Shown: positions 55,801 through 63,942 of the stretch, in pieces | Layout: every line of letters begins with the position of its first letter | Numbering within the stretch: position 1 is the first letter of the stretch | Assembly: GCF_013303125.1 (NCBI RefSeq) | Contig: NZ_JABTTE010000021.1 | Coordinates: forward strand, 1-64,000 | From: Calidifontibacillus erzurumensis | Lineage (GTDB): Bacteria; Bacillota; Bacilli; Bacillales; Bacillaceae_J | Reading direction: 5' to 3' | DNA: 64,000 nucleotides | Translations under genes and position numbers: made by a program | The notes under the pieces: generated by a model | The model's database searches: none | Told to the model about the DNA's origin: nothing | The model's input: the letters and a program-made list of their open reading frames with translations, nothing else

Positions 55801-57241
55801 ACGAATGAACGAATTAAAAAAAGAGGTAGAAAAAGCGTCAGAACATGCAAGTAGTGCTATTACTGATGTAAGAGTGCAAGAATCGCAAGTAAACCAAAGA
55901 ATTCTTCTTTATCAACAACATTATTCGAATGAGGAGATATTTTCTTTCCCTGAAGACTTAGCGGTTGTGGAAGAACAACTGGAAGAAGAACAAACAGCAC
56001 TCCAAAGACAACTTGAATATTTAAAACAACAGAAAACGTTGTTTGAAAAGGAAAAGACAAGTTATGACGCATTAAAACAAAAATTTGATCGCCATGAACT
56101 CGTTCATAAATTAGATGATCCAAATTTGGAAAGAGCCATTTTAACAGATGAGGAAAAACAAGAGTTTCCTTATAAACGTCAGGCTATTGTTGATCAACTG
56201 ATCTATGAATTGGAGCTGAAGCAAAGAGCAGTCTTAACTGAGAAAAATAGGCTTGAACAGGCAAAGGAAATTTTTAAACGGTTTTGTAACGAACTGGCTG
56301 ATCCAAAAATGCGAAAAAATGCCATTGAAGGTGTGGAATCTAAAAAAACTTATGAAGAGGTGCTGAAATATCAGCAACAACTGGAAGAAAGGATTGCAAG
56401 AACAATCCAAATTGCTGAAGTCACCATTCAGGACTATGATAAGGAGCAACAACAATTTATTACTTACATTCATACTCATCTACAGAAAGTGCGAGAAGAC
56501 TTGCTAGAAATTCAAAAGAAAACCCGTGTACGAGTCGAAGATGATTGGAAAACGATATATCAAATTCAAGTTCCAGATTGGGATGAAGATGAAGCAAAAG
56601 AAAAAATCCGTGAACATATCGATTGGATTTTATCACAAATAGAAAGAGATACTTTTCAAGATGAGCATGGACAAGAAGATGCAGCCAAAGTGCGTCAATT
56701 TTTAGAAAAAACATTACAAACAGTGCCACTGCTTAGAGAAGTGATCGGCAACCAAACGATCAAAGTGAGATGCCGTAAAGTTGAAAGTGACCAACATATT
56801 TCGAACAACTATTTTACGTGGGAGCAGTCCAATCAATGGTCTGGCGGTGAAAAGTGGAGTAAAAATATGGCGCTTTTTTTAGGACTGTTGAATTTTATTG
56901 CAGAAAAAAGTTACAATCCTCAGTCCAACGCCAAGCGTCATCGAACAGTCATCCTGGACAACCCTTTTGGCAAAGCATCTAGTGATCACGTCTTGAGCCC
57001 GGTCTTCTTTATCGCAGAGCAATTAGGCTTTCAAATTATTGCATTGACAGCTCATGCAGAAGGAAAGTTTTTAAGCGACTATTTTCCAATCATTTATAGT
57101 TGTAAATTGCGTCACTTGGAAGGTGGAACAAAACAAGTATTGACGAAAGAAAAACAATTGAAATATGCCTACTTCCAGGACCATGCACCAGAAAGCTTAG
57201 AACGACTTGGAGAACGACAACAAATGAGTTTGTTTGATTAA
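52820..57241 (+). CDS. jetC: Wadjet SMC-like ATPase JetC
   Basis: MukB-like SMC ATPase of 1473 aa that extrudes DNA loops so that JetD can cut small closed circles. Walker A is ENGGGKS (38-44) and the ABC signature is WSGGEKWS. Walker B is RTVILDNPFGKASSDH. Two very long coiled coils (about 250-640 and 770-1290) surround a hinge-like globular part (about 640-760, IGNEFLIDQNNYPFWALTI). The start ATG follows AAAGGGAGGAAC and overlaps jetB. The operon is complete and undamaged, so plasmid restriction is likely active. Confidence 0.92.
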   Translation: MPAISKIRLTNVVYEYGQKRYHDEIFLFDGHNGAIVLENGGGKSVFIQTVLQAVFPHAEVGERKTKDTITLDEGPAHIAIEWLLNEKPRRYAVTAVTLFKKSNGIDSLRYVYEYGENDPHSIEKIPFVQGEGKEKRPSSRGEMADYYSYMANQYSRNAKTFPQSIKSYREYIEKSFHIIAGEWESIIRINGAEGDVEAFFENCKKTNELIDRLLIPSVEKGIAGFHKDVFVDMFENRRDQFKKYKELKETINQNKRLSKELQAYVNQFQKVDETEKEYTYARRKAKGYQTYIVEELEHITSNLEKIEIAFEEWHEQNRSLSMKKDSLTIRKEQQKLKDLQEKANAIWQRLVELEDLLQKNTHEYYSLQFAGAREEILKEQENIEWFERELQKVDQDSDIEDVVIQLEKVNGQLHYLFLELKENIEKQIREAKYEFNQLADQQDGLKEKHQKLQQDKEQWKERLIKTQALADSYVKQMKSLKSELVSHEDESINYLLSQWSEKLQTLDEEKVAIVQQIKEFEPRLAELKVRRKQLEHQLLENQANLKGLEEKKNQFDFQHKKILSIITEIMPHRSFIDSVYNRQSSIENQLEERISKLKRQKEKLMEEERQAKRFVDDYLEQDQFFADPYVEKKIQQWNQFEYLKTGIQYLQSIGNEFLIDQNNYPFWALTIITTEKDKKDVREKIKSIQHQLQYPIFILSTKEAEQLVKGESSYEEVVEPAIWQMNIDQKRFSEWKEHIAQEAERKTLNRLEVEQTLQTWERTAEQFRQFLQDYPHEKYTMITDEIQSLSHHIQNLQEEQKKLEEKLIELEKELKLKRNAVHTMELEIQDLQNRLIPNAIKYINLEKEHRELQKQITEFNQQINNLVEQEKSLVSQLDYINQELNSKENEIKNLEFQLKLEIDRNELYKAVKEYRIVQTSSPMETIKLQQKQLNDQINQIHTTRREWQNRIENSKQRINDLRKLQTRWKNEWESLDENYPFPINGDEKINQLAKRMNELKKEVEKASEHASSAITDVRVQESQVNQRILLYQQHYSNEEIFSFPEDLAVVEEQLEEEQTALQRQLEYLKQQKTLFEKEKTSYDALKQKFDRHELVHKLDDPNLERAILTDEEKQEFPYKRQAIVDQLIYELELKQRAVLTEKNRLEQAKEIFKRFCNELADPKMRKNAIEGVESKKTYEEVLKYQQQLEERIARTIQIAEVTIQDYDKEQQQFITYIHTHLQKVREDLLEIQKKTRVRVEDDWKTIYQIQVPDWDEDEAKEKIREHIDWILSQIERDTFQDEHGQEDAAKVRQFLEKTLQTVPLLREVIGNQTIKVRCRKVESDQHISNNYFTWEQSNQWSGGEKWSKNMALFLGLLNFIAEKSYNPQSNAKRHRTVILDNPFGKASSDHVLSPVFFIAEQLGFQIIALTAHAEGKFLSDYFPIIYSCKLRHLEGGTKQVLTKEKQLKYAYFQDHAPESLERLGERQQMSLFD

Positions 57242-57331
57242 ATAATCAGAAACAGATATAGAAATTTTAGTAATAGTTTCTAAAAAAGTGGAAAAAGGAA
57301 GAAAAGGAAGAATCTCTCAATGAACAATTTT

Positions 57332-57365
57332 AAGTGCCTAGTCTTGATTGTTAGGCACTTTTTGT
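57332..57365 (+). terminator. Terminator of the Wadjet operon
   Basis: AAGTGCCTA (57332-57340) and TAGGCACTT (57352-57360) form a perfect 9-bp stem followed by a T-run, 90 bases past jetC. Confidence 0.9.
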
Positions 57366-57848
57366 TTGAGATTATTATTTGTAATTGTAGATTGTTTTCT
57401 TCCATCAAAAGAATTTTGCTCTAGACTACACGATAAGTGTTATGACTTTCAGATAATATTGAAATTCTACCATTCTATTTCTTTTTTCAAACTAGCCATT
57501 TGTAATCTCTCCTTGAATGATATCGTTTTTAGTTGAAACTCGAAAATGAGTGCTGCAAAAGCAAATCACCAGGCACAGCCTGCCTCGATAGCTAGTTGAT
57601 AGCACTTATGGACAAAGCGATCAGTCTATAAAGTAAGAAAAAGCATTCGTTGGGAAAATGAAGTACTATTTGCAAGAGAAAATATTATGTATAACAAATT
57701 GGATAAACATATCATTCGGAGCCATCCAAGCTTTATATTTTCTTTGAGTTAGGAAGAGTTTGCACGGTATAGAGGATACTTTTACGAGAACAATTTACCC
57801 CAACAGCATTGGAAAAACTAAGGACTGAGTTTCTACCCTAAACGAAAA
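57366..57848. other. Gene-free region
   Basis: About 480 bases between the Wadjet terminator and the GrpB fragment contain no supported frame or clear repeat. It may be the right junction of the Wadjet insertion. Confidence 0.45.
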
Positions 57849-58079
57849 ATGGCAAAGGCGGGCGATATGAAGCTATCTGAAAATAGCTCTATACTAATGA
57901 GTGATGAAGAACTTCAGAAGCTTACGGTTGGTGAACTAAAACTGCACAATATAGAATTTGATCCTACCTTCCCTAGATTATTTGAACGGGAAACGAAACA
58001 AATTTTTTTAGTTCTTGGCAGCAAAGCTTTGCAAGTTGAACATGTTGGTTCGACTTCTAACTTTATAATAGTAATTTGA
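57849..58079 (+). pseudogene. N-terminal fragment of a GrpB/UPF0157 protein
   Basis: The frame holds MSDEELQKLTVGELKLHNIEFDPTFPRLFERE and, later, ALQVEHVGST, the N-terminal third of GrpB-family (nucleotidyltransferase-fold) proteins. It then leaves the family and stops within a few codons, followed by a terminator; the remaining about 110 residues are absent. Function lost. Confidence 0.7.
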
Positions 58080-58101
58080 CGTTGCTAGTTTAAAATGTAG
58101 A

Positions 58102-58150
58102 AGATGGTAACGAAAATCTATATAGATTCTCGAATTACCATCTGTTTTTG
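58102..58150 (+). terminator. Terminator after the GrpB fragment
   Basis: AGATGGTAA (58102-58110) pairs with TTACCATCT (58135-58143), extended inward with GA and AGAATCTATATAG-like pairing, then a T-rich tract. Confidence 0.8.
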
Positions 58151-58222
58151 TTTTTATAGAAGTATAAGCTGGAAGAAATACAGCCCGGCTCAAGTACCTT
58201 GTATCGGGACGGGCACCAAAAA

Positions 58223-58960
58223 TTATTGTTGTTTTGTTGGTCTTACAATAATTTCATTGACGGAAGCATAGTCAGGCATAGCAATCGCTTGAAGGATGGT
58301 TTCAGCAATGATGTCTGCAGGAATAGCAATTGAATAGAGTTCTTCCAGTCTTTGTCTCACTTTATCATTAGAAATGGATTGCACTAATTCTGTGTCAACT
58401 GCTCCAGGTGAAATAATTGTCGCACGTATATTATTTCTTAATTCTTCTTGTCGTAATCCTTCTGTAATAGCACGAACGGCAAATTTTGTTCCTGAATAAA
58501 CAGCACCAGCTGGTAGAACAGTATGTCCTGCAACAGAGGATATGTTAATGATATGTCCTTCTTGTCGTTCTCTCATATGCGGAAGAACGGCACCTATTCC
58601 ATAAAGGACCCCTTTAATATTAACATCAATCATTTGCTCCCATTCAGAAACTTTCTTTTCGCTTAAAAAAGAAAGCGGCATGAGTCCAGCGTTATTAATG
58701 AGAACATCAATTTTTCCATACTTCTCAAGGGCAAAACGGGCAAGCTCTTCCACTTCCTCTTGAACAGCAACGTTTGTTACTTTATATGCTGCTGTACCAC
58801 CTTGTTTTTCAATGTCTGATTGGAGATTTTTCAGCCGTTCCTCACGTCGTGCAGCAAGGACTACTTTTGCGCCATTTTTAGCAAGCAGTTTCGCGGTCGC
58901 TTCACCGATCCCACTTGAAGCCCCGGTGATAATAACAACTTTTCCTTCAACATTTAACAT
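58223..58960 (-). CDS. Short-chain dehydrogenase/reductase
   Basis: Classical SDR of 245 aa, NAD(P)-dependent. The cofactor motif TGASSGIG (about 13-20) and the following Arg/Arg (AARREER) favour NADP. NNAG is near residue 90, the catalytic Ser lies in INISSVAG, and YSGTK supplies Tyr and Lys. The C-terminus carries the SPGAVDTEL loop. The start is the ATG after AAAGGTGAATG. The substrate cannot be told from sequence. Intact and probably monocistronic. Confidence 0.9.
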   Translation of the reverse strand: MLNVEGKVVIITGASSGIGEATAKLLAKNGAKVVLAARREERLKNLQSDIEKQGGTAAYKVTNVAVQEEVEELARFALEKYGKIDVLINNAGLMPLSFLSEKKVSEWEQMIDVNIKGVLYGIGAVLPHMRERQEGHIINISSVAGHTVLPAGAVYSGTKFAVRAITEGLRQEELRNNIRATIISPGAVDTELVQSISNDKVRQRLEELYSIAIPADIIAETILQAIAMPDYASVNEIIVRPTKQQ

Positions 58961-59482
58961 GCTTCATTCACCTTTCTTATGTATTATTTTATAAAAAACT
59001 ATCAATTTTTAACTTTTATATTCGATGGTTGAAAGAAGAAATCCTTGTCAAGATTCCTAAGTCTTTAATCATCTAGCTTTTGATGAGTTTCTATATAAGG
59101 ATAATTTTGCTGCATATTTTGTCTATTAAAAAAGATGTATAATTATGGTAATGAATCTAGTCTATTGTTTTTGGCAATTAAAAAATGCATGAAATGGCAA
59201 TTAAATTTATTCTATATCTTGAATAATTATTCATATCTGCTTGACATGGAGCCTCTGCGGGCATGATTTCTTGCAAAAGGGCAAGCCACAATTATATTAT
59301 GGCTTTACCAGGCAAAGTAGTCTATCATGCCCGCCACTCTATGTTAAGCGTTAAATATGCAAAAATTTATGTATAACCTTAATTGCCAAACACTACAAAA
59401 ATTAATTGCCATTAACATCTCTATGGAGGGAAATTTAAAACCTAGATACCATCATGCATAGGCAATAAAGAGGTGTAATACT
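58961..59482. other. Intergenic region with a large symmetrical repeat structure
   Basis: No gene is seen in 522 bases. From 59173 to 59410 there is a nearly symmetrical arrangement of repeats and a central palindrome, listed separately. The remaining 72 bases up to the GTG start should contain the promoter and leader of the five-gene cluster. Confidence 0.6.
59173..59410. repeat. Symmetrical structure: paired GGCAATTAA repeats around a GCGGGCATGAT palindrome
   Basis: GGCAATTAA stands at 59173-59181 and 59196-59204, and its inverse TTAATTGCC at 59379-59387 and 59402-59410. Both pairs are spaced exactly 23 bases. Between them GCGGGCATGAT (59257-59267) and ATCATGCCCGC (59324-59334) form a perfect 11-bp inverted repeat. 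Within its arms CTTGC/GCAAG and AAGCC/GGCTT can pair further. The two levels of symmetry share nearly the same centre (about 59292 and 59295). It could be a small non-autonomous mobile element, a structured RNA or a control site. Confidence 0.75.
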
Positions 59483-59878
59483 GTGAAAAGAATCAAAGTA
59501 ACAGCAGGAATCATTACAGATCATGACAAAGTTCTAATCACTAGACGTCCGCCAAAAGAAAATTTTGTTGGTGGCTGGGAATTTCCTGGTGGGAAAATCG
59601 AATTGAATGAAACCCCTGAAGCTTGTCTTGCTAGAGAGCTTAAAGAAGAGCTTAACATAGATGTTTCTGTTGGAAATTTTTGTGCTGAAGTATGTCATGA
59701 TTACGGTGATATGAACATACATTTAATGGCTTATTATTGCACGATTCTGGATGGAGAAATTCAGATATCTGTCCATGACAAATATAAGTGGGTTAAAATA
59801 ATTGATTTGTTAAAATACGACCTTTTACCAGCAGATATTCCAATAGCTAAAAAGGTAATGGAGGAATATTATGAGTAG
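59483..59878 (+). CDS. Nudix hydrolase (MutT-like)
   Basis: Cytoplasmic pyrophosphohydrolase of 131 aa. The Nudix box is complete: GGKIELNETPEACLARELKEEL, with the REL and EE metal-binding residues, preceded by GGWEFPG as in MutT and (deoxy)CTP-cleaving relatives. The substrate is probably a damaged or modified nucleoside triphosphate. The start is GTG after AAAGAGGTG. Its last 8 bases overlap the SRA-HNH gene, so it is part of that cluster; by context it could destroy modified nucleotides that the neighbouring nuclease would otherwise read in DNA. That link is inference. Confidence 0.85.
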   Translation: MKRIKVTAGIITDHDKVLITRRPPKENFVGGWEFPGGKIELNETPEACLARELKEELNIDVSVGNFCAEVCHDYGDMNIHLMAYYCTILDGEIQISVHDKYKWVKIIDLLKYDLLPADIPIAKKVMEEYYE

Positions 59879-60692
59879 TTTTTGTAAGTTTAAAATTGGT
59901 CAAACGGTAACTAATTCAGAAATTATAGCTGAATTCAAATGTGGAAATATGGGTGGAATGCGTCGGTCAAAAGCAACGAATTCTCTAATAATAATATCAG
60001 ACCATACAAAAGGTTTGTACGAAGATAAATGGATTGGTGATGTATTGCATTATACAGGAATGGGGAAAAGTGGGGATCAAGATTTAAATTTTATGCAGAA
60101 TAAAACGTTAGCTGAATCTGATACAAATGGCGTTGAAGTTCATTTGTTCGAAGTACTTGTGCCTACTGAATACATTTATCGTGGACTTGTAACTTTGGCA
60201 GATAAACCATATCAGGAAATTCAAAAAGGTGAAGATGGAGTTCCAAGAAAAGTGTGGATGTTTCCTTTGAAATTAAAAAGCACTTCACAAGCCATTCCTG
60301 AAGAGACTTTTAAAAAATACATTAAAGAAAAGGAAAAAGTAGCTGAAAAATTATCATTTACTGAGTTGAAAAATCGTGCCGAGCAAAATGAAAGTGATAA
60401 AGTAAGTAAACGTAAAGTTTCAAGCAATGTATATATTCGAGATCCTTTTATAGCTGAATATGCCAAACGTAGAGCTAATGGCATATGTGATTTATGTGAT
60501 CAACAAGCCCCTTTCACTACGAAAGAAGGTAAACCTTATTTGGAGTGCCATCATATTGAGTGGCTTTCAGAAGGAGGAAGCGATACTATTGAAAATACTG
60601 TAGCTTTATGTCCAAACTGCCATAGAAAGATGCATGTTTTGAACTTGCCTTCTGATAAAGAGAAATTAAGAATTAAAGCAAAAAGAAGGTGA
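59871..60692 (+). CDS. SRA-like/HNH modification-dependent endonuclease (McrA-like)
   Basis: Protein of 273 aa. The N-terminal half (about 20-150) contains GMRRSKATNSLIIISDH and DVLHYTGMGKSGDQDLNF, which match the SRA-like reader domain of ScoMcrA-type enzymes that bind methylated or otherwise modified DNA. The C-terminal HNH nuclease (about 205-260) has CDLC, ECHHIEWLSEGG (His-His), NTVALCPNCHRKMH and thus a complete metal and catalytic set. It overlaps the Nudix gene at its start and the helicase gene at its end. Type IV restriction is the likely activity. Confidence 0.85.
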   Translation: MSSFCKFKIGQTVTNSEIIAEFKCGNMGGMRRSKATNSLIIISDHTKGLYEDKWIGDVLHYTGMGKSGDQDLNFMQNKTLAESDTNGVEVHLFEVLVPTEYIYRGLVTLADKPYQEIQKGEDGVPRKVWMFPLKLKSTSQAIPEETFKKYIKEKEKVAEKLSFTELKNRAEQNESDKVSKRKVSSNVYIRDPFIAEYAKRRANGICDLCDQQAPFTTKEGKPYLECHHIEWLSEGGSDTIENTVALCPNCHRKMHVLNLPSDKEKLRIKAKRR

Positions 60693-62512
60693 ATTACTTA
60701 ATGTTTTGCTATGCAGGACATATTTCTGACTTTATAAAAATGACAAAAGAAGAGTGGCACAAAACTATGTGGGATCCTTATATAGTGATGGTCGGTGAAG
60801 CTCCCAGTAAAGAGCAGGTAGAGGCATGGGATGATTGTTATGAAAAAAGTATATCATTTTTTAAAGCCTGTTCAAAATATGACTGTGATATTATTTTTGA
60901 ATATCTTATGCCGCGTGAAGGTGGAAGACGGCCAGATGTCTTATTGATAACAGGAAAATACTTATTTGTATTTGAGTACAAGATGAAAGATCGATTCTCG
61001 CAAGCAGACATTGATCAGGTTTCCGCATATGCACGTGATTTAAAGCATTACCATAGTGCCTCACATGATTTAGAAGTAATACCAATTCTCGTACCAACAA
61101 AAGCAAATGGTAAATACCGCATGTACAATGAGGTTTATGCTTGTACTCCTGATAAATTAGAAGAGCTTATTTTGCCATTTCTTAGCTATAGCCGTAAGAT
61201 AGATTTAGAGACTTGGTTAGCAGGTGAATATAGGCCTTTGCCATCTTTAGTTAGTGCAGCTCAAACAATTTATAATAATGAAGATTTGCCTTATATTCGA
61301 AAAGCTAATAGTGTAGGTATTCCCCAAGCCGTAGAGACTCTTTTAGCTATTACTAAACAAGCAAAAGAAAATGGTCAGAGAGTTTTAGCTTTAGTTACGG
61401 GTGTACCTGGATCTGGAAAGACTTTACTAGGGCTTGACTTCGTACATAAAACTTCCAACAGTTCTGAACAAAATTCACTGTACTTATCAGGAAATGGTCC
61501 ACTTGTTGAGGTATTACAATATGCTCTTAGAAGTAAAACATTTGTCGGTTCCCTGCGAAATTATATTAAAGAATATGGCATTCTCCAACGAGGAGTACCT
61601 AAAGAACATATCATTGTTTTTGATGAAGTACAAAGAGCTTGGGACAAAAGGCAAGTTTTTGAAAAGCATTCTGTCAATAAATCTGAGCCTGATTTAATTA
61701 TTGAAATAGCTGAGAAAATTCCAGATTGGTCAGTAATGCTAGGGCTTGTTGGAGAGGGTCAAGAGATTCATAACGGAGAAGAAGCTGGAATTGTTCAATG
61801 GCGAGATGCTTTAAAAACTGCAAAAAAACAGTGGGTGGTAGTATGTCCGTCAAAACTAGAAAATATATTTAAGGATATCTGTGAAGTTAAAACATTCGAT
61901 AAACTGGATTTAAATGTTTCCCTACGTTCTCATTTGGCTGATGATGTCTCTAATTGGGTAGCCAATTTACTTGATGAAAATATTGAAGAAGCAATTAATA
62001 TTAGCAAGGTTATTCATGAACAGGGATTTAATATGTATGTTACGAGAAATTTTATTCGTGCAAAAAATTACTGTAGAAAAAGATATGAAAATAATTCTAT
62101 GAAAAGATATGGCTTAATTTGCTCATCTAAAGCAAATATTCTCCGGAAATATGGCATCGACAATTCATATAAGACAACTTCTTCGTTAATGGTAGGACCT
62201 TGGTATAATGAACCAATAGGAAATATAAATTCATGTTGTCAGTTGGATAAAGTGGTTACGGAGTTTTCTTGCCAAGGATTAGAGCTTGATATGCCTATTG
62301 TGTGCTGGGGTGAGGATCTCATTTGGACTCACGGGGCTTGGAAGAAGTATGCAGGAAAATCTAAATGCAAAGATCCACATCAAATACGATTGAATAGCTA
62401 TCGAGTTTTACTCACACGAGGTCGTGATGGTTTTATTGTTTATATACCAGAAGACAGGATTCTAGATGAAACTTTAGAAGTATTAAAATTAGCAGGATTG
62501 AGAGAGCTATAG
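60689..62512 (+). CDS. DUF2075 helicase with N-terminal nuclease-like domain
   Basis: Protein of 607 aa. A restriction-fold region comes first (about 60-140: GGRRPDVLLITGKYLFVFEYKMKD gives Asp and ExK). A helicase-type ATPase of the DUF2075 class follows, with Walker A TGVPGSGKTLLG, Walker B HIIVFDEVQRAWD, a later LVGEGQEIHNGEEAG motif and a C-terminal SYRVLLTRGRDGFIVY motif VI. The start is GTG overlapping the previous stop (GTGA). It probably moves along and cuts DNA marked by the SRA-HNH protein, though nothing here proves cooperation except gene order and overlap. Confidence 0.85.
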   Translation: MNYLMFCYAGHISDFIKMTKEEWHKTMWDPYIVMVGEAPSKEQVEAWDDCYEKSISFFKACSKYDCDIIFEYLMPREGGRRPDVLLITGKYLFVFEYKMKDRFSQADIDQVSAYARDLKHYHSASHDLEVIPILVPTKANGKYRMYNEVYACTPDKLEELILPFLSYSRKIDLETWLAGEYRPLPSLVSAAQTIYNNEDLPYIRKANSVGIPQAVETLLAITKQAKENGQRVLALVTGVPGSGKTLLGLDFVHKTSNSSEQNSLYLSGNGPLVEVLQYALRSKTFVGSLRNYIKEYGILQRGVPKEHIIVFDEVQRAWDKRQVFEKHSVNKSEPDLIIEIAEKIPDWSVMLGLVGEGQEIHNGEEAGIVQWRDALKTAKKQWVVVCPSKLENIFKDICEVKTFDKLDLNVSLRSHLADDVSNWVANLLDENIEEAINISKVIHEQGFNMYVTRNFIRAKNYCRKRYENNSMKRYGLICSSKANILRKYGIDNSYKTTSSLMVGPWYNEPIGNINSCCQLDKVVTEFSCQGLELDMPIVCWGEDLIWTHGAWKKYAGKSKCKDPHQIRLNSYRVLLTRGRDGFIVYIPEDRILDETLEVLKLAGLREL

Positions 62513-62525
62513 AGAGGGATGAAAA

Positions 62526-62966
62526 ATGGTAGAGTATTATACAGATATACAAGGGGAAGATTATCGGTTGCTAATTGAATTGGCTTCACAAAAATGCGAT
62601 AAATTTGCCTTCGTCATAAGAAAAGATATGATGTACGATGAAGAATTGGCTATGAAACATTACAATGAATTATTAAAAGATATTAAAAGTTCATTGATTG
62701 AAGTAAAAGAGCAATCGGAATGGGTAGTCAATAGTCTTTTAGAAGCCACAGCGTATGTATATTATTACGAGTTCAATGAACAGACTAAGCAATTTTTGCA
62801 AACAAAAAGTAATTCCTTATTTGGATGGATGAATGGGTTGCCAGAAGATTTAATGTTTTATAACGGAGATAAGATTTGGCTCGCATGCAATTCACATGAA
62901 GGTTACTTCTTTATTAATGAGGTAGACGAACAATCAAAAGTTACTGAAATCCTTAAAAAATTATAA
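62526..62966 (+). CDS. Unknown protein of the cluster, 146 aa
   Basis: Soluble protein, 13 bases after the helicase gene, ATG after AGAGGGATG. The second half carries a striking stretch, FGWMNGLPEDLMFYNGDKIW followed by LACNSHEGYFFINE. I recall similar wording in unnamed Firmicutes proteins, but not a function. No catalytic set is evident, so a binding, sensor or immunity role is possible. Intact. Confidence 0.65.
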   Translation: MVEYYTDIQGEDYRLLIELASQKCDKFAFVIRKDMMYDEELAMKHYNELLKDIKSSLIEVKEQSEWVVNSLLEATAYVYYYEFNEQTKQFLQTKSNSLFGWMNGLPEDLMFYNGDKIWLACNSHEGYFFINEVDEQSKVTEILKKL

Positions 62967-63024
62967 TTAATCATTGTATTGATTCAAATCACTACGAAAA
63001 ATGAATTGAAAGAAGAATCAACCC

Positions 63025-63909
63025 ATGAATTATTTATCATCGATTAATGTTATCAATAATACTATAGCCGCAGGCCGCCGTCATACTGTTGGTATTAGAG
63101 CGGATGGAACAGTTATTGCTACGGGAGATAACAAATGTGGTCAATGTAATGTAAGCGACTGGCGGGATATTGTGGCAGTTGCTGCTGGTAATGTCCATAT
63201 GGCAAATAATACTGGGAATACTCATACAATCGGTCTAAAATCTGACGGTACTGTGTTCGCTGTAGGTTGGAATTGGCATGGTCAATGTAATGTTAGTGAT
63301 TGGAGCAATATTGTGGACATAGCAGCGGGTTGGCGTCATACCGTTGGTGTTCAATCAGATGGAACTGTTGTGGCTGTAGGCAGAAATAGCGAAGGCGAAT
63401 GCGAAGTGAACAATTGGCGAGATATAGTTTCCGTCTCAGCAGGTGATTGGCATACGATCGGTCTTAAATCAAACGGTGCTACAGTAGCTGTAGGTAATAA
63501 TAGATATCACCAGTGTAATGTAAGCAACTGGCATGACATGGTGGCGATATCAGCTGGTTACCTTCATTCTGTAGGACTTCGATCTGATGGTACTGTAGTT
63601 GCTGTAGGTTGGAATAAGTATTTTCAATGTAATTTAAGTAGTTGGTACGATATCGTAGCCATAGCAGCGGGAAGTTATCATACAGTTGGTCTTCGATCCG
63701 ATGGCAGGGTGGTGGCTACTGGGTGGAATAAATATGGTCAATGTAATGTAAATGACTGGTACGATATTGTGGCGATAGCTGCAGGTTGTGCTCATACCAT
63801 TGGCCTTAAATCAGATGGAACAGTTATGGCAGTGGGGGATAATGAATATGGTCAATGTGTTGTAAGTGGGTGGAGTGAAATACGATTGCCTTTGAGGCTT
63901 AAAGAATAA
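63025..63909 (+). CDS. RCC1-like seven-bladed propeller protein
   Basis: Protein of 294 aa built of seven repeats of about 38 residues, each of the form HTVGLRSDGTVVAVGWNKYG, then QCNVSDW..IVAIAAG. This is the RCC1 propeller pattern; seven repeats close one ring with almost no other sequence. There is no signal peptide, membrane helix or catalytic domain, so it would be a binding platform. A ribosome site AAAGAAGA precedes the ATG, 58 bases after the unknown gene, and a terminator follows, so it is the last gene of the cluster. High repeat identity suggests recent internal duplication. The partner is unknown. Confidence 0.85.
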   Translation: MNYLSSINVINNTIAAGRRHTVGIRADGTVIATGDNKCGQCNVSDWRDIVAVAAGNVHMANNTGNTHTIGLKSDGTVFAVGWNWHGQCNVSDWSNIVDIAAGWRHTVGVQSDGTVVAVGRNSEGECEVNNWRDIVSVSAGDWHTIGLKSNGATVAVGNNRYHQCNVSNWHDMVAISAGYLHSVGLRSDGTVVAVGWNKYFQCNLSSWYDIVAIAAGSYHTVGLRSDGRVVATGWNKYGQCNVNDWYDIVAIAAGCAHTIGLKSDGTVMAVGDNEYGQCVVSGWSEIRLPLRLKE

Positions 63910-63916
63910 GTAATTT

Positions 63917-63942
63917 GAGTGGCAGAAAACCACTCTTTTTTT
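63917..63942 (+). terminator. Terminator of the five-gene cluster
   Basis: GAGTGG (63917-63922) and CCACTC (63930-63935) are followed by seven T. Confidence 0.8.

Noticed and set aside
58150-58215. Terminator for the short-chain dehydrogenase gene
   Set aside because: GCCCG/CGGGC can pair, but the stem is short, the loop long, and no T-run follows on the minus strand.
63025-63909. DNA tandem repeat as a separate element
   Set aside because: The periodicity is that of the coding repeats of the RCC1-like protein; no independent non-coding repeat is present.
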